A program made the position numbers and the translations under genes. Shown here one piece after another: positions 58,892 to 64,000 of a stretch of 64,000 nucleotides of DNA (position 1 is its first letter; each line of letters begins with the position of its first letter). Origin of the DNA: Paenibacillus alvei DSM 29 (lineage in GTDB: Bacteria; Bacillota; Bacilli; Paenibacillales; Paenibacillaceae); NCBI RefSeq assembly GCF_000293805.1, contig NZ_AMBZ01000004.1:517001-581000 (forward strand), read 5' to 3'. The notes under the pieces were generated by a model. That model did not search any database and had not been told where the DNA came from. It was given only the letters and a program-made list of their open reading frames with translations.

Positions 58892-58968
58892 GGGCCCTTA
58901 GCTCAGTTGGTTAGAGCGGTCGGCTCATAACCGATTGGTCGGGGGTTCGAGTCCCTCAGGGCCCACCA
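58892..58968 (+). tRNA. tRNA-Ile2 (CAT anticodon, lysidine-modified)
   Basis: 77 nt with encoded CCA and anticodon CAT. The acceptor is a full G1-C72 helix (gggccct / agggccc), so it is not the initiator. The body (ttagctcagttggttagagc, then cggctcataaccg) is very close to known bacterial tRNA-Ile2, not to elongator tRNA-Met. In Ile2, TilS converts C34 to lysidine, which then reads AUA. Confidence 0.82.
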
Positions 58969-58995
58969 ATTATAATTTCATACATAGTAGTACTA

Positions 58996-59057
58996 AGACG
59001 CATCTTTCATCATAATGATTAAGCAATTGCTTAACAGAAATGAGATAGGTGTTTTTT
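58996..59057 (+). terminator. Possible terminator of the tRNA pair
   Basis: A weak imperfect hairpin (gcatctttcat region against atgagataggtg, with an inner perfect palindrome taagcaattgctta) followed by gttttttatt. Confidence 0.4.
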
Positions 59058-59095
59058 ATTTGCAGAGAGATAAGCATAAGAAATGAAGATGCCTG

Positions 59096-59390
59096 TCAGC
59101 AGGGGATCTGCGGGCAGACTTCTGCTTGATTACGCTGTTCATCTTTGGTCAGTGCGTCGTAGGCGTCCAGAACTTTTTAGAGCGAAGCTTTTTCTTTTTT
59201 GGTAATTGTATATATGGTAATCATAATAATAATGCTTGCTCTCATGCCGGATAATTGATGCAATGATGGAACTAATCATTTGGATGTCCATATCTGAAGG
59301 ATAGGCATCTGCTCATTCCTAGATCCGAGTATGATTATTATCTTGGATAATCTCATCGCTGACAGGTATAATCGTCGTTTCACAGCCCAT
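59096..59390 (-). pseudogene. Possible decayed small gene, unidentified
   Basis: On the minus strand an ATG at 59390 follows aggggaatt and reads MGCETTIIPVSDEIIQDNNH, then two in-frame stops. The same frame goes on as DMDIQMISSIIASIIRHESK and HYYYDYHIYNY. After a frame change it continues as VLDAYDALTKDEQRNQAEV to a stop at 59096. Protein-like composition across successive fragments suggests an eroded gene of about 95-100 codons. I recognise no family. The rest of the gap between the tRNAs (58969-59679) shows only the possible terminator and the tRNA-Leu promoter. Confidence 0.4.
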
Positions 59391-59544
59391 AATTCCCCTG
59401 GATGCTAAATGTTCCGTTATACTATACAAGCGAAAGATTCCTATGAAATTAATGGGTAGCGTAAGATATGAACACGATTGCTGTTGAAAAAATAATGAAG
59501 TTGCTATTGCTCATTTGCGAACATTTACATCGTTAAATTTATTG

Positions 59545-59574
59545 TTGACATCATAACAAGGCGTATGATATATT
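59545..59574 (+). promoter_or_regulatory. Promoter of tRNA-Leu
   Basis: ttgaca (59545-59550), 18-bp spacer, extended -10 tgatatatt (tatatt 59569-59574). Confidence 0.75.
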
Positions 59575-59679
59575 ATATCTTGTCGGTTGCGATATATAAC
59601 AATCTGAATCGGAAGTAGAAGAGCAGCTTGTGAAGCGCAATGACCGCATATTTGAACCACATTGCGATGTGGAAAATGT

Positions 59680-59768
59680 GCCGGGGTGGCGGAATTGGCA
59701 GACGCACAGGACTTAAAATCCTGCGATGGGTGACCATCGTACGGGTTCGACCCCCGTCCTCGGCACCA
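59680..59768 (+). tRNA. tRNA-Leu(TAA)
   Basis: 89 nt including CCA, with the long variable arm of class II tRNAs (gatgggtgaccatcgt region). Anticodon loop cttaaaa gives TAA, reading UUA/UUG. Acceptor gccgggg / cctcggc pairs with one G-T. Confidence 0.95.
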
Positions 59769-59783
59769 CGTATTGATGATTAG

Positions 59784-59827
59784 AACTCCTTTCCTGTTCA
59801 GACCTTGAACAAGTAAGGAGTTTTTTG
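59784..59827 (+). terminator. Terminator after tRNA-Leu
   Basis: Stem aactcctt / aaggagtt around an inner ctgttca / tgaac hairpin, then tttttt. Confidence 0.85.
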
Positions 59828-59928
59828 CTTTATATTCTTATGTTTTCACATATGCCGCATGCTAAGAGTTTCAAATGCTAAACTATCATAAACAACTTGG
59901 TACAAACTTGGGAGGGAATACATTGGGG

Positions 59929-60600
59929 ATGCATGTACAGAATGATTGGGCAGCGTTGCTGCATGATGAAGTAAGAAAGCCCTATTTTAAGCAGCTATGG
60001 GGCTGGCTTCGCCAAGAATACGAGCGTGCCGTCATTTATCCGCCATATGATCTCATATTTTCAGCGTTGAATGCCACTTCCTATGAAAATACGAAGATCG
60101 TTATCGTGGGCCAAGATCCTTATCATGGGCCAGGACAGGCACATGGATTAAGCTTCTCTGTTCAACCAGGGGTTAAGCTGCCGCCATCTCTACAAAATAT
60201 GTTCAAAGAAGGAGCTGACGATGTAGGCCTGACAATTCCGAACAACGGAAGCTTGCTTCATTGGGCGAATCAGGGCATACTGATGCTGAACACAGTGCTG
60301 ACTGTAGCGCAAGGACAAGCAGCCTCGCACCGCGGCAAGGGGTGGGAGAAATTCACGGATCGTATTATTGAGCTGTTGAATGAAAGAGAGCGCCCAATCA
60401 TATTCGTGCTGTGGGGAAGTCATGCTCAAGCGAAAACGAGTATGATTGATCAGTCGAAGCATTATATTGTACAAGCTCCGCATCCAAGTCCACTCTCAGC
60501 GCACCGAGGCTTCTTTGGAAGCAAGCCATATTCGAAGATTAATAATAAGCTGCGTGAATGGGGCGAACAGGAAATCGACTGGCAAATACCTAATATATAA
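59929..60600 (+). CDS. ung: Uracil-DNA glycosylase (family 1)
   Basis: A 223-residue enzyme removing uracil from DNA in base-excision repair. Water-activating loop [18 protein letters not shown], and the C-terminal [14 protein letters not shown] leucine-type loop are intact. The start is uncertain: TTG 59923 or ATG 59929 after ggaggga (59911-59917); the frame is open back to 59875. It is flanked by tRNA-Leu and tRNA-Val genes and appears monocistronic. Confidence 0.94.
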   Translation: MHVQNDWAALLHDEVRKPYFKQLWGWLRQEYERAVIYPPYDLIFSALNATSYENTKIVIVGQDPYHGPGQAHGLSFSVQPGVKLPPSLQNMFKEGADDVGLTIPNNGSLLHWANQGILMLNTVLTVAQGQAASHRGKGWEKFTDRIIELLNERERPIIFVLWGSHAQAKTSMIDQSKHYIVQAPHPSPLSAHRGFFGSKPYSKINNKLREWGEQEIDWQIPNI

Positions 60601-60705
60601 ATGAAGATAGGCAGATATGTGAACTGCTGTCATGCCAGCACAAGAGGCATATGAATGAGGGGGGTTCACATGTCCGCCGTTGAAGTGAAAAATGATCTAA
60701 CTCAA

Positions 60706-60734
60706 TTGACATGGTAATATATTGATGTTATATT
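60706..60734 (+). promoter_or_regulatory. Promoter of tRNA-Val
   Basis: ttgaca (60706-60711), 17-bp spacer, tatatt (60729-60734), 17 nt before the tRNA. Confidence 0.85.
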
Positions 60735-60751
60735 AAGATTGTTGTTGACAT

Positions 60752-60827
60752 GATCTGTTAGCTCAGCTGGGAGAGCACCATCTTGACAGGGTGGGGGTCA
60801 GTGGTTCGAGCCCACTACAGATCACCA
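60752..60827 (+). tRNA. tRNA-Val(GAC)
   Basis: 76 nt with CCA; acceptor gatctgt / acagatc; anticodon loop ttgacag gives GAC; T arm gtggttcgagcccac. Confidence 0.95.
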
Positions 60828-60842
60828 TACAATTTTAATCCA

Positions 60843-60870
60843 CCCCCTTGGAAGCAAGGGGGTTTATTTT
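60843..60870 (+). terminator. Terminator after tRNA-Val
   Basis: Perfect 8-bp stem cccccttg / caaggggg with a 4-nt loop, followed by tttatttt. Confidence 0.85.
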
Positions 60871-61033
60871 GTTTGCGAAGTGAAACAATACGCTTTTCTC
60901 TCAAACATAATCCTGTAATAAGATTTGCTAAAATAGAGCGAATTGGTAAAAAATCGCTGCGGCATTGTTATTTCAGGATTGCCTTAGTGGTTATCAGTTT
61001 GTGTCAGTATGTAGACTTCTCTCGAAGTTATCA

Positions 61034-61071
61034 AGCAACCATCATTCGTAAGTAATGATAGTTGCTTTTTT
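61034..61071 (+). terminator. Terminator-like hairpin in the tRNA-Val to small-protein gap
   Basis: Stem agcaaccatcatt / aatgatagttgct with one mismatch, then tttttt. Between 60871 and 61033 I see no gene, so this may close a lost or unrecognised transcript. Nothing else is apparent in 60828-61175. Confidence 0.75.
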
Positions 61072-61175
61072 ATTGTCTGTTCGTGTTATCGAGAACTAAA
61101 GTAACAGAGAAGTTCATATAGTGAAGGTATAACTGATATTCCAAGTTAATAATGAGGACAAGCGGAGGGTTGAAA

Positions 61176-61349
61176 ATGGGAGCTGAACTATTTGTATGGC
61201 TGACAGCGGTATTTGGTTTGGTTGCTGTTGTTTGCTGGTTTTTGTCTCGTCTGCTCATATTTGATAGTACGAGGCATGATGAGCAATTCGTATGGCTGCG
61301 CTCAGTTGAAGAAGACGGCAGCAATGGAAATGAAATCATAAACCGATGA
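61176..61349 (+). CDS. Small membrane protein of unknown function
   Basis: A 57-residue protein: MGAELFVWLTAVFGLVAVVC leads a single membrane helix (about 4-24), followed by a polar tail (DSTRHDEQFVWLRSVEEDGS). ATG 61176 has gcggaggg 10 nt upstream. No family recognised. Confidence 0.6.
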   Translation: MGAELFVWLTAVFGLVAVVCWFLSRLLIFDSTRHDEQFVWLRSVEEDGSNGNEIINR

Positions 61350-61430
61350 ATTGAAATGTTTAAGGAGATAACTTTACGGTGAAAATAGGGGCTATACGTA
61401 AAGTTATGAGATGTAAGCGGGGGATTCATC

Positions 61431-61625
61431 ATGCGAAGACCATGGGCCTTATTGGGCGTGGTAATGTTGACAGGGGTCATCATTGGCGTCTTGCTTATTG
61501 GGGTAAGGTTGAGCGTGGTCGATGCAAGTCGCTCTAACCCTCTGCTAGAGCCTACAGAGAGGACGATTCCTATCTATGAGGATGTGTATGGCAAGCCGAT
61601 TATGGAGGAAGTGTATGATCCTTAA
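61431..61625 (+). CDS. Small membrane-anchored protein of unknown function
   Basis: A 64-residue protein with one N-terminal hydrophobic helix (about 6-27) and an extracytoplasmic-type tail (TERTIPIYEDVYGKPIMEEV). ATG 61431 has gcggggga upstream. It may share a transcript with the previous small gene, 81 nt upstream. Confidence 0.6.
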   Translation: MRRPWALLGVVMLTGVIIGVLLIGVRLSVVDASRSNPLLEPTERTIPIYEDVYGKPIMEEVYDP

Positions 61626-61654
61626 AGTGTAGCCATACATAAGGTTGTAACTGA

Positions 61655-61694
61655 CAGCCCCGGTTTCCGAATCTATAAGATTCGACCGGGGCTG
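61655..61694. terminator. Bidirectional terminator-like hairpin
   Basis: Strong stem cagccccggt / accggggctg with an inner gaatc / gattc stem, between two convergent genes. Confidence 0.8.
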
Positions 61695-61723
61695 CTTCTG
61701 TTCATAGCATATAGTATAATTCT

Positions 61724-61894
61724 TTATGAGTCAGAGCTTGTTGTGGAATGATTGGATTGCTTTTGTGCGTCGTCCATAGGATCGTATGCATCCCATTTGC
61801 GTGCATAGGCCTTCTTCGTCACGTAGAGCAGTAAGAGAACCATGCCGATAACCATGATGACAACAGCGATGACAGTAGCAATAATCGGATCCAT
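61724..61894 (-). CDS. Small membrane protein of unknown function
   Basis: A 56-residue protein beginning MDPIIATVIAVVIMVIGMVL, one membrane helix (about 2-24), then a basic/polar tail (TKKAYARKWDAYDPMDD). ATG 61894 is chosen because aaggaggt lies just upstream; an extended frame to 61912 lacks one. It runs divergently from the GNAT gene, with the IS element between them. Confidence 0.65.
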   Translation of the reverse strand: MDPIIATVIAVVIMVIGMVLLLLYVTKKAYARKWDAYDPMDDAQKQSNHSTTSSDS

Positions 61895-61958
61895 CTTGTA
61901 CCTCCTTACCAATGTAAGCGTATCCGTTACTGCAACTATACATGAAAATGATTTTTTT

Positions 61959-61967
61959 GTATAATAT
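61959..61967. repeat. Left 9-bp target-site duplication of the IS element
   Basis: gtataatat, identical to 63449-63457 on the other side of the element. Confidence 0.9.
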
Positions 61968-63448
61968 CAATAGCGTTGCATAAAAGAATCCCACTGCAAA
62001 TATTAAAGGAAAGATATTGTTGCAGATAAAATAATTTACAGTTTTCTTGCTTTCATATAAGCCAAAAAGTTAAGGGTTCTATGAAAGCAAGTAGCCGCGC
62101 CCATTTGGTAATATCTATCATTTCAAGGAACTATTTTCCTGAATCTTAGGTCTTTACGACTTTCTGCCGACCTTTGGAAGTGCGAGCAGGCTTCCGAAAA
62201 ACAGCTTCTCTGAACGTTTCCCAGGGCTGATACAGCATTGAGATAAGTAGTCGATGTAGATCTAATAAGCTCTTCGTTGTACCAAGCTCCATTTTCATCA
62301 AGAGCTGAAGGCTATATGCGATCAAACAAATGAGGATCTGATTCCATACCGCGTTCTCTTGCTCTCCATAGAAACGCGTCAGCTTCAGATGCTGTTTAAC
62401 CCAACGGAAGAATGTTTCTATCTTCCAACGATTGCGATACAGCTCACTGATCTCTTCTGCTGTTAAATCAAAGCGATTGCTAATGATGCGGATCAGCTTA
62501 CCCTTTAAATCGGTCGTTTCTACAAGTCGCAATGCCTCTTCCATCTGTTTCTTTCCTTTACCGATTCGAACCATTTGATCCCGATGGATCAAGGAGTTTT
62601 CGGCTACTGGAAATTCGGAGAGCGTCTCCACGACCGCGTTGTTCTTCAAACGAGTTACGAAAAAAATGCCTTCCCTGCAGTAATGATCATACTTCTTGTA
62701 ATCGACATAGCCGCGATCGAACACATAGGTGGCTCCGGTTTCATCAATAAGAGCATCCATTTGAGTACGATCCGCAGGCTTCGCAGGTGTAAGCACTGCC
62801 TTTTCTGGATAAACCGTGTCCGGATCGCAAAAGGTTACTCGCAAATGAAGTTTGACACCGGATTTTGTTTTTCGGTACGTTGCCCATTTGTATTTACTTA
62901 AACATAGGCTCATCGTCGTGGAATCTAGCAATTTTACTGTGCCGATTCGCCCTGAAGCAGGACGGCTGTGCTCGCTGATTTTCAAGACCAGATCCGCAAA
63001 TATGCTTTGCAAAACCTCACTGGAAAGCTTGTTGTTTTTCCTTGATAGCTGTGAGGTGCTTATGGACGTAATTCCAAGTTCTTTCTGGAACGCTTCGTTA
63101 CACTGCAATTCAGTAACGATAGTTCGTAAACAGTCTCGCTGCTGCAGCTGTGCATCCATAAAGATCAAGAGATAGGCCAGTGAATGCAGCTTTTTAACGT
63201 ACTTATCTTCGCCGGTTTTATCCGTCCAATCTGAAATGATTTGTGCATTTAGTGGTGCGACCCATTTACCAAATGATGAAAGTAGTGTATCCTTGTCCAT
63301 GTACGATCTCCTATGATTAGGGATTTGGACAGGACTACCTGCTCCCCTAATTATGGAGATTTTTTCTTTGAATGGACGTCGATAATTTAACATTTTTAGT
63401 ACAATTTAGAATTTGTAATTAGGTCTGAAATTTAATGCAACGCTATTG
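61968..63448 (-). mobile_element. Complete IS4-family insertion sequence (1481 bp)
   Basis: Perfect 14-bp terminal inverted repeats caatagcgttgcat (61968-61981) and its complement (63435-63448), flanked by a 9-bp direct repeat gtataatat. One transposase gene occupies most of it on the minus strand. Intact ends, intact gene and identical target duplication all indicate a recent insertion and a potentially active copy. A named IS could not be assigned. Confidence 0.93.
62146..63300 (-). CDS. IS4-family DDE transposase
   Basis: A 384-residue transposase. DDE residues: first Asp in VKLLDSTTMSLC, second in TYVFDRGYVDYKKYD, and the YREK signature Y-x2-R-x3-E-x6-K in YRNRWKIETFFRWVKQ, all intact. 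Basic C-terminus (RTSKGRQKVVKT). ATG 63300 follows aggagat at 6 nt; the frame is open to 63393 but without a better ribosome site. Confidence 0.93.
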   Translation of the reverse strand: MDKDTLLSSFGKWVAPLNAQIISDWTDKTGEDKYVKKLHSLAYLLIFMDAQLQQRDCLRTIVTELQCNEAFQKELGITSISTSQLSRKNNKLSSEVLQSIFADLVLKISEHSRPASGRIGTVKLLDSTTMSLCLSKYKWATYRKTKSGVKLHLRVTFCDPDTVYPEKAVLTPAKPADRTQMDALIDETGATYVFDRGYVDYKKYDHYCREGIFFVTRLKNNAVVETLSEFPVAENSLIHRDQMVRIGKGKKQMEEALRLVETTDLKGKLIRIISNRFDLTAEEISELYRNRWKIETFFRWVKQHLKLTRFYGEQENAVWNQILICLIAYSLQLLMKMELGTTKSLLDLHRLLISMLYQPWETFREAVFRKPARTSKGRQKVVKT

Positions 63449-63457
63449 GTATAATAT
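63449..63457. repeat. Right 9-bp target-site duplication of the IS element
   Basis: gtataatat, identical to 61959-61967. It contains tataat, now directly adjoining the IS end and about 70 nt before the GNAT start. Confidence 0.9.
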
Positions 63458-63525
63458 AAATTCGTTTGCAGTAGCTCAGAGACTATACATTTGCTGCTGC
63501 ACATTTCATTCGGAGGTGAGCGGGA

Positions 63526-63972
63526 GTGGCTGCAGAAATCATTGAAGTTAGGACGCAGGAGCAATTGGATGAATGTATTTCTATACGTAAAGAGGTATTC
63601 GTGGCTGAGCAACATGTACCTGAAGAAGAAGAATGTGACGAATACGACATCTTGGGAGCTCCAGCCTTTCACGTTCTGCTGATGTCGGATGGGCAGTATG
63701 CTGCGACAGGACGTGTGAAGCTTTTGGATGAATTCACTGCTAAAATGCAACGCATTGCAGTAAGAAAGCCGTTTCGCGGAAAAGGAATTGGACGAGTCTT
63801 AATGGTGGGCTTGGAACAAATCGCACGAAAACACGGTGTTGAGAAATGTGTATTGGACGGTCAATGCCAAGCGGAAGGGTTTTATTACTCTTTGGGCTAT
63901 GAAACGGTATCAGAGGAGCCATTCTTAGATGCAGGCATTCCTCATGTCCGGATGGAGAAAAAGCTGTTATAG
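63526..63972 (+). CDS. GNAT family N-acetyltransferase
   Basis: A 148-residue acetyl-CoA-dependent acetyltransferase. Strand 1/helix 1 has VRTQEQLDECISIRKEVFV, and motif A with the acetyl-CoA loop is IAVRKPFRGKGIGRVLM (R/Q-x-x-G-x-G type). The C-terminal FYYSLGYETV motif is typical of the YjcF/ElaA-like group. The substrate cannot be told. GTG 63526 follows ggaggtgagcgg. Its upstream region is interrupted by the IS element, which ends 77 nt before the start. Confidence 0.9.
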   Translation: MAAEIIEVRTQEQLDECISIRKEVFVAEQHVPEEEECDEYDILGAPAFHVLLMSDGQYAATGRVKLLDEFTAKMQRIAVRKPFRGKGIGRVLMVGLEQIARKHGVEKCVLDGQCQAEGFYYSLGYETVSEEPFLDAGIPHVRMEKKLL

Positions 63973-64000
63973 ATGGTGTAGGTTGAATTCGGCTCATCAT

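Noticed and set aside
60783..61055. 90-residue reading frame after ung
   Set aside because: It begins inside tRNA-Val and runs through a terminator; no protein-like features.
63301..63393. Longer N-terminus for the transposase
   Set aside because: ATG 63300 has a well-placed aggagat; the extension has no ribosome site and is not needed for the fold.

Overview
The window reads as a chromosome segment of an endospore-forming Bacillota, most likely a Paenibacillus or close relative. The evidence is a complete Bacillus-type order rsfA-panE-DUF3397-bshC ... mraZ-rsmH-ftsL-pbpB-spoVD-murE-murF-mraY-murD-spoVE-murG ... divIB-ftsA-ftsZ-spoIIGA-sigE-sigG-ylmCDE-sepF-ylmGH-divIVA-ileS-ylyA-lspA-rluD-pyrRBC-carAB-pyrFE. 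It also has a meso-DAP type MurE (DNPR motif), LL-diaminopimelate aminotransferase, BshC (bacillithiol) and a T-box and a PyrR attenuator. Species cannot be fixed from the sequence alone.

Layout. 1-7200: a small DUF2626 protein, the prespore regulator RsfA, PanE, a DUF3397 membrane protein, BshC, a short-form adenosylhomocysteinase and a DUF4349 lipoprotein. 7361-25844 and on to ftsZ (27024): the division and cell-wall (dcw) cluster, headed by a triple 10-bp repeat that looks like the MraZ operator. It holds two transpeptidase PBPs (division PBP2B and sporulation SpoVD), the cytoplasmic murein precursor enzymes, SpoVE, MurG, MurA, DivIB, FtsA and FtsZ. 27149-29990: the spoIIGA-sigE-sigG sporulation block. 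30129-33815: ylmC-H family genes and divIVA. 33885-37329: a T-box leader and a long (1030 aa) IleS that looks like the eukaryote-like type 2 enzyme. 37505-41824: small proteins, a DksA-like zinc-finger protein, lspA, rluD and dapL. 41846-51005: the pyrimidine operon behind a PyrR attenuator, lacking pyrP, pyrK and pyrD. 51230-58389: a five-gene ABC cluster. 58719-60827: four tRNA genes and ung. 60828-64000: small membrane proteins, an intact IS4-family element and a GNAT acetyltransferase.

Main points of interest. (1) murB, expected between murG and murA, is present only as a decayed relic, so UDP-N-acetylenolpyruvylglucosamine reductase must be supplied from elsewhere. (2) ylmE has lost its N-terminal half, including the PLP-lysine region. 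(3) The ABC cluster combines a MacB/FtsX-type exporter, a membrane-fusion lipoprotein, a sugar-type solute-binding lipoprotein and an ATPase carrying a C-terminal AbrB/SpoVT-like segment; this is the best candidate for an undescribed system. (4) Six genes (DUF3397, mraZ, sigE, rluD, one ABC ATPase, the solute-binding protein) are each broken by exactly one missing base in a homopolymer, a pattern that points to sequencing or assembly error rather than biology. (5) A 12-bp x5 tandem repeat touches the carB stop codon at the place where pyrK-pyrD sit in B. subtilis. (6) An IS element with perfect 14-bp ends and a 9-bp target duplication lies just upstream of the GNAT gene.
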